A model generated the notes under the pieces. It did no database searches. It saw only the letters and a list, made by a program, of their open reading frames with translations, and was not told the DNA's origin. A DNA stretch of 61,845 nt from an uncultured Oscillospiraceae bacterium. GTDB lineage: Bacteria; Bacillota; Clostridia; Oscillospirales; Oscillospiraceae. Below, piece after piece: positions 16,114-26,500 of this stretch; within the stretch, counting starts at the first letter, position 1, and each line of letters starts with the position of its first letter. Location of the stretch: assembly GCA_934589145.1 (NCBI GenBank), contig CAKTNW010000011.1:1-61845 (forward strand), read 5' to 3'. The position numbers and the translations under genes are program-made.

Positions 16114-19100
16114 ATGAAAAAGTTCTTATCCGTGCTCCTGTCACTGGCTATGCTGATGAGTATGCTGGTGGTGCCCGTTGCCGCTGAGGAAGAGACAGCG
16201 GGCGCGGGGGGAGCGGTGCCGGTACAGGGCACCTATGTCCTCGGGGAGGACACGGTGATCGCTGACGGCGAGGAAGCGCTGGACGCCACCATCGACGGCA
16301 GCGGCGATCTGGCCGGTAAAACGGCCACGTTCACCGTGACGGCCGACGAGAAGAACTTCACCTACGACGGTGAGGAGAAGCTGGTGACGTTCCACATCTA
16401 CGCGCAGACCGACGACGGGACGCCCATTCAGGCGTTCAGCTTCGAGCTGGCTGCGTCGGAGGGGCTGGAGCTGGCCGCGGAGGTGCAGGCCAACAACAGC
16501 GCGTTCTGCTACGCCTATCCCGCCGCTTCGGCGGAGCTGTGGGACAGCGGGACGTACCCCGACAGCGCTTACAGCGTCTATCAGTACACCGCTGACACCC
16601 ACTACTTCGGCGCAGGCGGCGTACAGAGCGGCGCAGGCGTGGCCGGCGAGCGGACGGAAGTGCTGACCATCATGGGCAAGGTCAAGGACGCCGGCACCTA
16701 TACGCTGGATCTGACCAATGTGGTGGCGGGCAACGGCGCGGCGCCCAGCGGCGTGACCCAGCAGTTCCAGCGGGTGACGGAGCCTGCCGAGGTCACCGTG
16801 TCCTACGGCGCGGTGGAGGACAGCAACCTGTCGCTGACCGCCAGTGCCTCCGCTGTGACGGAGGAGGACAGCTTTACCGTGACGGTGAATATGCGGTCCG
16901 CCATGGTCAGCAGCTTTACAGGCCATCTGGAGTTTAACAATGATATGCTCAAGTGCGTCGGCATCACCACCGGCGCGGCTTATGACGCACTGGCCACCGG
17001 CGCTCTTTCGGCGCAGCTGTCCACCCCTGACGAGGCCAACAGCACCGGTAAGCTGGGCTGGGGCTTTGCCTACGGGGCTGAGGCGGTCTATGCCGGCGGC
17101 GAGCTGCTGACCGTGCAGTTCAAAGCCATCGGCAGCGGCACGACGAATATCGGGCTGTATGAGATCTCCGCCGGTACCAGCGGCTTCAAGGGCGGCAACG
17201 GCGCGGCGGCCATCGTGGAGGTGGCGGCGCAGCACACCCACGCGTTTGACCAGCAGGTGGCGGAGCCGAAGTATCTGGTGAGTGGGGCCAACTGTGAGCA
17301 GGCGGCGGTGTACTACCTGAGCTGCGTCTGCGGCGAGCCGGGCACGGAGACGTTCACCTACGGCGACGCGCTGGGCCACGACTTCTCCGCGGAGAAGGCC
17401 GAGGAGCAGTACCGCGTGCCGGATACCACCGACCAGTACTACAAGAGCTGCGTCCGCTGCGGCAAGGCGGGCACGGAGACGTTCGTCTCCAGCACCGAGG
17501 GTATGCTGCTGCTGCGCATCGTGCCGCAGCAGGCCACCTTCTGCCCCAACGCCGCGGACCGGACGGTGAAGTTCGATGTGGTCATCGAGCAGAATCCGGG
17601 AGTGGGCGCGTTCCAGTTTATGCTTCAGTTTGATAAGAGCAAACTGAAGTTCGAGAAAATAGCACTAACGGGCGAGTTAGAGGGGTACAGTGTGCTCGGC
17701 AACAGCAATGCCAGCAGCGCGAAATACGGTATGTTTTCCGGCGATGCTGACGAGGATATTACCGAGACGGGCAGACTTGCAACATTGACCTTTACAGTAC
17801 TTGACACCGTAACGGACGGCAGCACTTTTGTGATTGACGTGGATCGGGCGGCTACAAAGGTAGGAACCGTGGATGGTGTACCTGTCGAAAGTGTAGTCGA
17901 ACAGGGCACCCTGCTGATCGCTCACACTTACGATCAGGAAGTGGCCGCGGACAGCTATCTGGCCACCCCGGCCACCTGCACCAAGCAGGCCACGTACTAC
18001 AAGACCTGCGCCTGCGGCGCGAAGGGCACGGAGACCTTTGCCTCCGGCGACCTGCTGCCCCACGCGTGGGACGGCGGCGTGACGACCACGCAGCCCACCT
18101 GCACGGAGCCGGGCGTGATGACCTACACCTGCCAGAACTGCGACGCCACCAAGACCGCCCCTGTGGCTGCGCTGGGCCACAAGCTGGACGAGACCCCGGC
18201 CAAGGAGGAGACCTGCACGGAGCCGGGCAACAGCCTGTACTACACCTGCCAGCGCTGCGGCAAGTTCTTCAGCGATGAGGGTTGTCAAAATGAAATCGAG
18301 GAGGGCAGCTGGGTCATTCCCGCCAAGGATCACGACTGGGATGACGGCGTTGTGACGCAGGAGCCCACCTGTCTGGAGGACGGCGTGAGGACCTTTACCT
18401 GCCAGCGCTGCCAGACCACCAGGACGGAGACGGAGAAGGCGCCGGGCGCCCATGACTTTGCACCGGTCAGCGCCACGCCCGCATCGACGGATAAGGACGG
18501 TGTCCTGCATCTGGCCTGCACCCGCTGCAAGGAGGAGAGCACCGAGAGCTTCACCTTTGACGCTGCGGCGGTGCAGCTGACGGTGGGCACGGCGGACGGC
18601 TCCGCCAAGATCCACCGCGGTACCATTGAGGTGCCCGTGACGCTGACGGGCGCGGCGGTGAACGGTATGTCCATGACCGTGATGTATGACGAGACGCGGC
18701 TGACGCTGACGGGCGTATCCGACGGCTGGACGCTGAGCGGCAGTACCGTCAGCACCGCCAGCGCGGTATCCGCCGGTACGGCGGTGACGCTGACGTTCAC
18801 GGTGGCGACGGACGAGGGGAGCTTCGTGAACCCCGGCGACGCGGCCATTTCCATCGGCGAGACCACGGCGCAGGGCGCGGACGGCGCGCTGACTGTGGGC
18901 CAGACGGCGGGCAAGGTGGTCATCACCAAGGCCGGTGATCTGAATGGCGATGGTGAGGTCGATATTTTTGATGTGACAAGGCTTAGAAGATTCAACTTGG
19001 GCTTGACAACAGACGTTGTACCGGGAAGCGCAGATGTTACGGGCGATGGAGAGGTCGATGTCTTTGACGTGACACGACTCAGAAGATTTAACTTGGGCTT

Positions 19101-19119
19101 GATTGATAAAATCTACTAA
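16114..19119 (+). CDS. secreted multi-cohesin protein with C-terminal type I dockerin
   Basis: The protein has 1001 residues. The signal peptide is MKKFLSVLLSLAMLMSMLVV..VAAEE. Four cohesin-like beta-sandwich modules are visible, at about residues 78-235, 238-370, 478-600 and 820-940. The third is the clearest (NPGVGAFQFMLQFDKSKLKF). Between them are Cys-rich segments with paired CxxC motifs and GH/GHD spacers (about 375-475 and 605-815), a repeat common in surface proteins of gut Firmicutes. The C-terminus (943-1001) is a textbook dockerin: GDLNGDGEVDIFDVTRLRRF and, after a linker, GDGEVDVFDVTRLRRF. The two repeats are almost identical. Having both cohesins and a dockerin makes it an adaptor-scaffoldin candidate. 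The DNA around 17640-17940 and 18940-19119 is visibly more AT-rich than the rest of the gene. Confidence 0.85.
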   Translation: MKKFLSVLLSLAMLMSMLVVPVAAEEETAGAGGAVPVQGTYVLGEDTVIADGEEALDATIDGSGDLAGKTATFTVTADEKNFTYDGEEKLVTFHIYAQTDDGTPIQAFSFELAASEGLELAAEVQANNSAFCYAYPAASAELWDSGTYPDSAYSVYQYTADTHYFGAGGVQSGAGVAGERTEVLTIMGKVKDAGTYTLDLTNVVAGNGAAPSGVTQQFQRVTEPAEVTVSYGAVEDSNLSLTASASAVTEEDSFTVTVNMRSAMVSSFTGHLEFNNDMLKCVGITTGAAYDALATGALSAQLSTPDEANSTGKLGWGFAYGAEAVYAGGELLTVQFKAIGSGTTNIGLYEISAGTSGFKGGNGAAAIVEVAAQHTHAFDQQVAEPKYLVSGANCEQAAVYYLSCVCGEPGTETFTYGDALGHDFSAEKAEEQYRVPDTTDQYYKSCVRCGKAGTETFVSSTEGMLLLRIVPQQATFCPNAADRTVKFDVVIEQNPGVGAFQFMLQFDKSKLKFEKIALTGELEGYSVLGNSNASSAKYGMFSGDADEDITETGRLATLTFTVLDTVTDGSTFVIDVDRAATKVGTVDGVPVESVVEQGTLLIAHTYDQEVAADSYLATPATCTKQATYYKTCACGAKGTETFASGDLLPHAWDGGVTTTQPTCTEPGVMTYTCQNCDATKTAPVAALGHKLDETPAKEETCTEPGNSLYYTCQRCGKFFSDEGCQNEIEEGSWVIPAKDHDWDDGVVTQEPTCLEDGVRTFTCQRCQTTRTETEKAPGAHDFAPVSATPASTDKDGVLHLACTRCKEESTESFTFDAAAVQLTVGTADGSAKIHRGTIEVPVTLTGAAVNGMSMTVMYDETRLTLTGVSDGWTLSGSTVSTASAVSAGTAVTLTFTVATDEGSFVNPGDAAISIGETTAQGADGALTVGQTAGKVVITKAGDLNGDGEVDIFDVTRLRRFNLGLTTDVVPGSADVTGDGEVDVFDVTRLRRFNLGLIDKIY

Positions 19120-19135
19120 TATGGAGGCGTACTGA

Positions 19136-22100
19136 ATGATGAAAAAGACTCTCTCTCTATTGCTTGCGCTCTTGATGGTGCTGTCTTTGCTGCCGACCGC
19201 TGCATTTGCGGATACGAATGATTTTTCGGCGAAATTCAGCGTTGTCGGAGTTAAGGCAGCGAACGGAGACGAAAAGACGGAAGATAATATTGGCGCCGGT
19301 GATACAGTGACGGTTGCTTTTGTCATTGAAAAGAATCCCGGAACGGGTGCTTTTCAGTTCCAGTTGTCTTTTGACAAGAGCAAGTTGCTATTGAAGAAGT
19401 TGGTTGCCGCCGGCGATATTAGTGGATATAGCGTACTGGGAAATACAAAGGTCGATAGTGAAAAATACGGTATGTTTTCCGGCGATGCAGATGAAGATAC
19501 TACGGAGACAGGTGCTCTGGCGAATTTGACGTTCGAAGTGCTTGATACCGTCGCGGGCGGTGAGATACTTACCATTGATGTGGAAGATGCCTCTATGAAG
19601 GTCGGTACAGTGGATGGCGACCCTGTACCTGCCACCATCACTCCCTGCACGATCACGGTTGCGGGGGGCGGGGAGACGCCGACAGTGGTTCCCGTCACCG
19701 GCGTGACGCTGTCGGGCAAGGATCTGACCAGCGAAGAGGGAAAGTATGCCCTGCTCATCAACGAGGGCGATACGGCGACCCTGACCGCCACGGTGGACCC
19801 GGAGAACGCCACCGATAAGACAGTGACTTGGAGCGCTGACGAGGGCATCACCGTGAACAACGGTGTGATCACCACCCAAATCGGTACGCTCGGCAAGTTT
19901 ACCGTTACCGCCAAGGCGGGCGAGCAGACGGCTGTCTGCGAGGTGACGGTGCAGCATGGGAAGCTGACTCGTAAGCCGGACGAGGCCGCGAGCTGCACGA
20001 AGGAGGGCCATCAGGCCTACTGGTTTTGCGATACCTGCAAGCATTATTATACTGACGTTAACGGCGCTCCTGGTGAGGAGACGGCGGCGGACAAGGTGAT
20101 CATCCCCAAGTTGCTCCACACGCTGACGCAGGTGGCCGAGAAGGCTGCTACCTGCACCACGGGCGGCAATGTGGCCTACTGGAAGTGCTCCGTCTGCGGC
20201 GCGATGTTTGAGGATGCCACTGGCAGCAAGCCCACCAACGAGGAGAGCGTGAAGACTCCGGCTAACGGCCACAGTTATAGCAGCGAGTGGAGCAAGGACG
20301 AGAACAACCACTGGCACGAGTGCACGGTCTGCCATGCGAAGGAGCCTGACACCGAGAACCCCCATGACTGGAAGGTGGTAGTGAAGAAGGATTACGCGGA
20401 GGGCAGTAAGCAGCATGAGGTGCAGTGCAGCGAGTGCGGCGCGCTCAAGAATGAAGCACACAAGGGCGACGATATAACGACGGCGTGGAAGCACGACAAG
20501 AACCACCACTGGAACGTGTACGGCTGCGGCACCATCATGAACAAGGAATCCCACACGTGGGATACCGGCAAGGTGACGAAGGCGGCTACCTGCACGGAAA
20601 AGGGCGAAACGACCTATACCTGCAGTAAGTGCGGCGAGACAAAGACCGAGGAGGATATCCCCGCCAAGGGACACGCTGAGGTGCTGAACAAGACTGATGC
20701 CATCCCCGCTACCTGCACCACGGGCGGCAATGATGCGTACTGGACCTGCCCGGATTGCGGCACCTATTTCAGCGATGAGGGCGGTAAGAATGTGATCGAG
20801 AAAGACAGCTGGATCAAGGAGAAGCTGGGGCACAAATATACGGACGAGAGCCTGCGCGTAACGTGGGGCGGGGACGGCAAGAGCGCGCATATCGAGCTTA
20901 CCTGCGACAACGGCTGCGGCACGCCTTGGGAAAAGGATGTGACGCTGAACAACGGCATCACCGCCGCGGTGAAGACCCCCGCCACCTGCACGGAGGTGGG
21001 CACCACCACCTATACGGCAAAGGTGACGAATCCCACCACCGGAAATGACCTGACGGCTACAAAGAAAGTCTGGGACATTCCCGCGCTGGGCCATGACATG
21101 ACGCAAGTGGCGGCCAAGGCGGCCACCTGCACCGAGGACGGCAACAACGAGTATTATGTCTGCAAGCGCTGCAACAACGTGTTCAAGGATGAGCTGGGCA
21201 AGACCGCGACCACGGTGGAGGCGGAGACGATCAAAGCGCCGGGGACGCATGACTTCGGCGGCGCGTGGTTCGACAGCGGCGACGGGCACTATCGGAAGTG
21301 CCAGCGCACGGGCTGCGACGCGAAGAGCGACCCCGAGCTGCACACCAGCTGGAGTAAGCCGCATGAGAGTCTCGTCTGGGCCCCGGATCACAAGTCTGCT
21401 ACGGCGACCTATCCGGCGTGCGAGGTGTGCGGCGTGAAGCCGACGAAGGAGGCCATCGTTACCATCGAGGTGACCGCCGAGCCTACCTGCACGACGATCG
21501 GTAAGCGGACGTACACCGCCACACAGAAGATGCCCGACAATTCGACCAGATCTACTTTCTACTACGAGGACATTCCCGCGCTGGGCCATGACTACACGGA
21601 CGACAGCCTGAAGGCTCTGTGGACGCCGGACGGCAAGATCGTGACGGTCACCTTCACGTGCAGCCGCAACGGCAAGCACCTCCACACGCTGAAGCTGGAG
21701 CTGGAGAAGAACGACGTCACCGCTGCGGTGAAGATTCCCGCCACCTGCACGGAGATGGGTACCACCACCTACACGGCAAAGGTGACGAATCCCACCACGC
21801 AGCATGAATTTACGCTGACCAAGGACGTGCAGGACATCGCGCTGCTGCCGCACACGATGGTGAAGACCGAGGCCAAGGCGGCCACCTGCGTCGCCGCGGG
21901 CAACAACGCCTATTGGACCTGCTCCGTCTGCAAGGGCGTGTTCAAGGATGAGCTGGGCAAGACCGCGACCACGGTGGAGGCGGAGACGCTGCCCATCGAT
22001 CCGGCCAACCATACCGGCAATACGGAGCTGCGGGACGCCGTGACGGCTACCTGCAATATGTCCGGCCATGAGGCGGACACCTACTGCAAGGACTGCGGCG

Positions 22101-22990
22101 TGCTGCTGTCCCGCGGCGCTACCATCCCCGCCACCGGCAAGCACACCTACGGCGAGGACGGCCGCTGCACCAGCTGCGGCAACGTGAATCCCGCGGCGGG
22201 CGTGAACACCGATGACATCAAGGCGGCGGACACCGTCAACGGTAAGCCCGTGTCGCCCGACAACAGCGGCAAGGTGATCGCCAGCGACGACGGCAAGACC
22301 GTTATCAAGACGCCGGCAGCGGCGGATGACAACACAGTGCAGCAGGTGAAGGACGCCCTGACCGGCGGTTCCGTGACCCTGTACGTGGACAACAGAAAAA
22401 CTGAGGCCCTCACCGGCAGCGACGGCGGCGTGGCGGCACTGGAGGCGTTGGCAGCCAGTGCTTCCGGCGAGCGCAAGCAGGAGCTGGAGAAGCTGGCGGA
22501 GGCGCTGAAGGCTCTGCTGAGCGACAGCGGCCGCAAGAACGCGGCGGGCCAGATGGTGTATGACGGTGAGATGCAGCTGTGCGACGCCAACGGCGTCCCT
22601 GTGGCGGAGCTGGTGCAGTCGCCCAACAGCATCCAGGTGACGCTGCCCATCACCGAGGTGCAGTATCAGGCCATGCAGGGCAAGAAGGTGTGCGTGCTGC
22701 GCAGCAGCACCGACGCCTCCGGCGCAGCGGCGGTCACGGAGCTGAGCGCCACGGTGGGCGGCAGTCAGGGCGCCAGAGTACTGAGCTTCAGCACTGATAA
22801 GGGCGGCGCGCTGGCGCTGGCGGTCTATGAGACGGTCAGCAGCGGCAGCAGCGGCGGCAGCAGCGGCGGCAGCGGAAGCTCCACCGCGCCCCGCACGGCT
22901 GACGCCGGCGTGACGGTGTGGTGCGCGCTGCTGGGCATCAGCGCCCTGCTGGGCACGGCACTGGTGGCGAAGAAGCGCCGTCAGGCATAA
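19136..22990 (+). CDS. cell-wall-anchored cohesin protein with Ig-like domain and Cys-rich repeats
   Basis: The protein has 1284 residues. The signal peptide is MMKKTLSLLLALLMVLSLLP..AFA. Residues about 45-180 are a cohesin-like module (KNPGTGAFQFQLSFDKSKLL) very close to module 3 of the preceding protein. A bacterial Ig-like (BIG2) domain follows (about 184-272, VPVTGVTLSGKDL...VTWSADEG). About 740 residues of CxxC-bearing repeats come next, then an alpha/beta domain and a Ser-Gly linker. The C-terminus has the sorting-signal layout: APRTADAG, a hydrophobic helix, then KKRRQA. This is a non-canonical LPxTG-like sortase substrate, so it is predicted to be fixed to peptidoglycan. It lies 16 nt downstream of the dockerin-bearing gene. 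The first 500 bp are AT-rich compared with the remainder, suggesting a mosaic origin. Confidence 0.85.
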   Translation: MMKKTLSLLLALLMVLSLLPTAAFADTNDFSAKFSVVGVKAANGDEKTEDNIGAGDTVTVAFVIEKNPGTGAFQFQLSFDKSKLLLKKLVAAGDISGYSVLGNTKVDSEKYGMFSGDADEDTTETGALANLTFEVLDTVAGGEILTIDVEDASMKVGTVDGDPVPATITPCTITVAGGGETPTVVPVTGVTLSGKDLTSEEGKYALLINEGDTATLTATVDPENATDKTVTWSADEGITVNNGVITTQIGTLGKFTVTAKAGEQTAVCEVTVQHGKLTRKPDEAASCTKEGHQAYWFCDTCKHYYTDVNGAPGEETAADKVIIPKLLHTLTQVAEKAATCTTGGNVAYWKCSVCGAMFEDATGSKPTNEESVKTPANGHSYSSEWSKDENNHWHECTVCHAKEPDTENPHDWKVVVKKDYAEGSKQHEVQCSECGALKNEAHKGDDITTAWKHDKNHHWNVYGCGTIMNKESHTWDTGKVTKAATCTEKGETTYTCSKCGETKTEEDIPAKGHAEVLNKTDAIPATCTTGGNDAYWTCPDCGTYFSDEGGKNVIEKDSWIKEKLGHKYTDESLRVTWGGDGKSAHIELTCDNGCGTPWEKDVTLNNGITAAVKTPATCTEVGTTTYTAKVTNPTTGNDLTATKKVWDIPALGHDMTQVAAKAATCTEDGNNEYYVCKRCNNVFKDELGKTATTVEAETIKAPGTHDFGGAWFDSGDGHYRKCQRTGCDAKSDPELHTSWSKPHESLVWAPDHKSATATYPACEVCGVKPTKEAIVTIEVTAEPTCTTIGKRTYTATQKMPDNSTRSTFYYEDIPALGHDYTDDSLKALWTPDGKIVTVTFTCSRNGKHLHTLKLELEKNDVTAAVKIPATCTEMGTTTYTAKVTNPTTQHEFTLTKDVQDIALLPHTMVKTEAKAATCVAAGNNAYWTCSVCKGVFKDELGKTATTVEAETLPIDPANHTGNTELRDAVTATCNMSGHEADTYCKDCGVLLSRGATIPATGKHTYGEDGRCTSCGNVNPAAGVNTDDIKAADTVNGKPVSPDNSGKVIASDDGKTVIKTPAAADDNTVQQVKDALTGGSVTLYVDNRKTEALTGSDGGVAALEALAASASGERKQELEKLAEALKALLSDSGRKNAAGQMVYDGEMQLCDANGVPVAELVQSPNSIQVTLPITEVQYQAMQGKKVCVLRSSTDASGAAAVTELSATVGGSQGARVLSFSTDKGGALALAVYETVSSGSSGGSSGGSGSSTAPRTADAGVTVWCALLGISALLGTALVAKKRRQA

Positions 22991-23050
22991 CACCCATAGC
23001 GAGTATCATTACGGCAATACCACATAGCGCAACGGCATAACAGCTTGCGT

Positions 23051-23087
23051 GGGACGGCTCGGGACAGTCCCGAGCCGTCCCCTTTTC
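23051..23087 (+). terminator. intrinsic terminator after the anchored cohesin gene
   Basis: The stem GGGACGGCTCGGGA (23051-23064) pairs perfectly with 23068-23081 around a CAG loop, and CTTTTC follows. Confidence 0.85.
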
Positions 23088-23108
23088 ATTCAATGGAGAG
23101 AGAACGAT

Positions 23109-23507
23109 ATGGGAAAAAGGGAACAGTCTGCCCGGCCCAAGGGGCGCGGCATATCATGGCGGTATGCGGCGCTGGCCGCCGGCATCGCCGTACTGGCGGC
23201 GGCGGTCGTCCTGCTGGTGACACAGCGCAGCAGCGCCGGTAAGCTGGCGGGTACGTGGATCTACAACAGCTCCGTCAGCTATACGTTTGACGGAGAGGCT
23301 GCCGGAGCCATGTATGACCGGGGACAGGCATATGAATTTGCATATAAGGCGCGGGGGGATAAGCTGACGCTGACCTTCGCCGACCAGATGCTGGAGACGG
23401 CGCACTATCAGTTCGCCGTGAACGGCAGCGTGCTGACGCTGACAGGCGGAGAGGGCACGGCGGGCGGCGTGTACCAGCTGGTCTTCCTGCCGGAGGACGA
23501 GGCGTAA
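23109..23507 (+). CDS. membrane-anchored DUF5640-like small protein
   Basis: The protein has 132 residues from ATG 23109 behind GGAGAGAG. A basic N-terminus is followed by a single membrane helix (about residues 19-40), then an extracytoplasmic beta domain. The domain starts KLAGTWIYNSSVSYTFDG and runs through several strands (KLTLTFADQ, VLTLTGGEGT). This lipocalin-like layout matches the DUF5640-type domains of Firmicutes. Its function is unknown. It lies 22 nt upstream of the 2464-aa gene and is likely in the same transcript. Confidence 0.65.
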   Translation: MGKREQSARPKGRGISWRYAALAAGIAVLAAAVVLLVTQRSSAGKLAGTWIYNSSVSYTFDGEAAGAMYDRGQAYEFAYKARGDKLTLTFADQMLETAHYQFAVNGSVLTLTGGEGTAGGVYQLVFLPEDEA

Positions 23508-23529
23508 TATTTGTAAGGAGGAAGAGGCA

Positions 23530-26500
23530 ATGAGGAAACTGCAGCTCACCAGCCGCAGAGTTCTGGCCACGCTGATGGCGGTGGTACTGCTGGCGGTATT
23601 GATCCCCACGGTACTGACGGACAAGGCGATGGCCGCGGACTATGTGGAGCGGGACGGCGAGTACTATTTCTGGACAGAGGGGGGCCTGCGGCAGCTGATC
23701 GCGGACTGCCCGTGGGGCGGTATCGTACACCTTGTGCGGGACCGCGAGGGCTGGCGCTATGACGGTACGGAGCTGATCTTTACCGAGGATCTGACCATAC
23801 CGGAGGAGTTCCATGTGAAGCTGGGCAGCGCGGACGTGTCCGTGGCCGAGGGCAAGACCCTGACGGTGGCGGGCACGCTGGAGCTGGACGCAGGCAATTC
23901 CGTACAGGGGCCGGGCAGTCTGGTCTATGACAACGGCACCTACATCAAGACGCGGGACGCGGGGACGCTGGAGGAGATGAACACGGCGCTGGCTGACGCG
24001 GCCAGCGCGGCGGAAAGCGACGGCGCCAGCGGCAGTGTCAGCATCACCAACAACATCACCGCAGACGGCGACTATACGCTGACCGCCGGTGCGATGCTGC
24101 AGGTGGAGACCGGATATGTGCTCACGGTCGGCGGTACGCTGACGGTGCCGGCCGGCGCGGTGCTGGTGAATAACGGCGGCGTGGTGTGCGAGGCCATGGT
24201 CATCGCCGACGGCGGCGTGGTGCGCAACAACAGCGATGCGGAGATCGTCAAGCGCGACGAGGCAAATGTGGGCCTGTACTACGGCGATAAGCTGACCATC
24301 AACGGCGCGCTGTACAACAAGGGCACCATCGGCTGCGGCTACCGCAGCAGCACCATGATCGAGGTGGGCGCTACTGCCGTGCTGGAGAACGACAACGTGC
24401 TCGGCGGCGGCCTGACCATGGACTGGTCGGTGGACCCGGCGGCTACCATCCGCAACAGCAGCGAGATCGATATTACCTTTGACAACCGCGGGCACATGAC
24501 GGCCGGCGAGAACATCCAGTATAAGGCGGGAGACTACGGCATGGTGCTGTGCGCCCAGCCGGTGACGGATGCCGGCGGCACGGCGGCCCTGCAGGCCGCG
24601 GCGGCCAAGCTGGCGGCGGCGGAGAAGGCGGACTATGAGCAGTTCTGCCTGCTGGTGCGCAACGATGTGGTGGGCACCGGCATGGACTTCACGATGGACG
24701 CCGACCTGACGCTGAGCCGCGATGGCGTCGATGCGCTGTTCATCAAGCAGTACGGCTACGCGGCCACCGCCGGCGTGTTCACGCTGGCGTCCGGCCGGAC
24801 TATCACGGTGCAGCCCGGCGGACAGGCGGTCACCATCGGCGCGACGCTGAAGCTGGCCGGTACGCTGGCGCTGGAGGCCGGTACGGAAACGCAGGAGGAG
24901 GGCTTCTGCGTTTTCAACGGCGCGGTGCAGATGCAGCCGGGCGGCCTGCTGCAGAACAACGGCTATGTTGCCATGAACCGCGGCATTGATGTGGGCAGCG
25001 GCAGGCTGCACAACATGGCCAGCGGCAATATGATCATCCGCAGCGTGCTGACCATGAATCACAGCAGTACGCTGGTGAACGAGGGCTGGGTGTACATCGA
25101 CGGCACGGCCTGTCTGGACGGCACGGTGGATCTCAGCAGCTCCAAGGATTTCCAGATCACCGGCAAGCTGGAGCGCGGCTCGGCGCTGACGCTGACCGGC
25201 GAGGAGAAGCTGGGGTATCTGATGGCCGTGGACACGGCGGCGCAGGCGGCGGAGGCCTTTGCCCAGCAGGACGAGGTGTTGCTGCGTATGCAGGGCGATA
25301 TGCTGCTGACGGAGGCGCTGTGCGTGCCGGCGGGTAAGGCGCTCTACATCGGAGAGCGCTATTCCAACGACAGCGATACGCTGACCGTTACCGATACGAC
25401 GCTGACGGTGGAGGACAATGCGAGGGTATTCTGCTACGCGGGCCTGAAGCTGATCGGCAGCGCTATGACCATCGGCCCGGACGCCAACGTGACCATCGAG
25501 CAGCCCATGACCATCGGCAGCGGCAGCACTGTCACCAACGACGGCTACCTGACGGCCAGCGGCGGCCTGACGCTGGACGGTACGCTGACGGTGCGCAGCT
25601 GGACGCATATCCGCGGCGACCTGCGGGCCAGCGGCACGCTGGACCTTACGGCGGAGAATGCGGATCTGCGTATCGTGGGACAGCTGATCCGGGGCGAGGG
25701 CTTTACGCTGCTGGGCAGCGAGAGCTCCATCACCTATATGAGCCAGGTCCGGAACGTGGAGGAGCTGGGCGCGGCGCTGGACAGCGGCGCACGGCAGGTG
25801 GAGCTGCTGCTGACGGAGGACACGGTGCTGAACGAGGCCGTGACGGTACCCAGCGGCGTGACGTTCCAGATCCTGCAGGACAGTGAGAATGTGCCCACCT
25901 TTACCATCGGTGAGAACGGCAGCCTGACGGTGGAGCCCAGCCAGCAGGGCGAGAACTACTACCGTCAGACGGATGTCACCGCGTGGGTCCCCGTGGTGGT
26001 GAAGGGCACGCTGACTCTGCGGGAAAGCAGCTCCGCAAACATGGAGGCCGGCCTGACGGTGACGGACACCGGTAAGGTGAACAACAACGGCGAGGTCAGC
26101 GTCGATGACGGACATCCGCTGGAGGTGGCCGACAGCTGGGACGACCACTGGACCAACGGCAAGGACGGCGTGCTGCTCCTGAAAAAGGAGCTTCAGGTGC
26201 AGGATGCCGACGCCATAGTGTCGGCGGTGGCGGCAGAGATCAACTCCCTGACCGTGGATGAGCGGTTCAGCTGGATGAATCTGAATGTATACGTCATCGA
26301 AGGCAGCGGCACTTTCTCGCTGGCGGAGGCGATGACCATCCCCGCGTGGCTGCACCTGAATTTCTATGACAACGCCGCAGTGACGGAGGTGCGCATCGAG
26401 GACGATGGAACGCTGACGGTGGACGGTGCGATGTACAGCAACGCGCCGGTGGTCGTCAACGGCGCTATGACAGTCAACGGCGGCGCCAATATCAACAACA

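Noticed and set aside
20000..22200. CxxC repeats as zinc-finger DNA-binding domains
   Set aside because: The protein has a signal peptide and a wall-anchor signal, so it is outside the cell; these repeats are a common surface-protein module.
19388..22993. 1200-codon minus-strand frame opposite the anchored cohesin gene
   Set aside because: Shadow of a repeat-rich GC gene. The plus-strand product has clear domains and a sorting signal.
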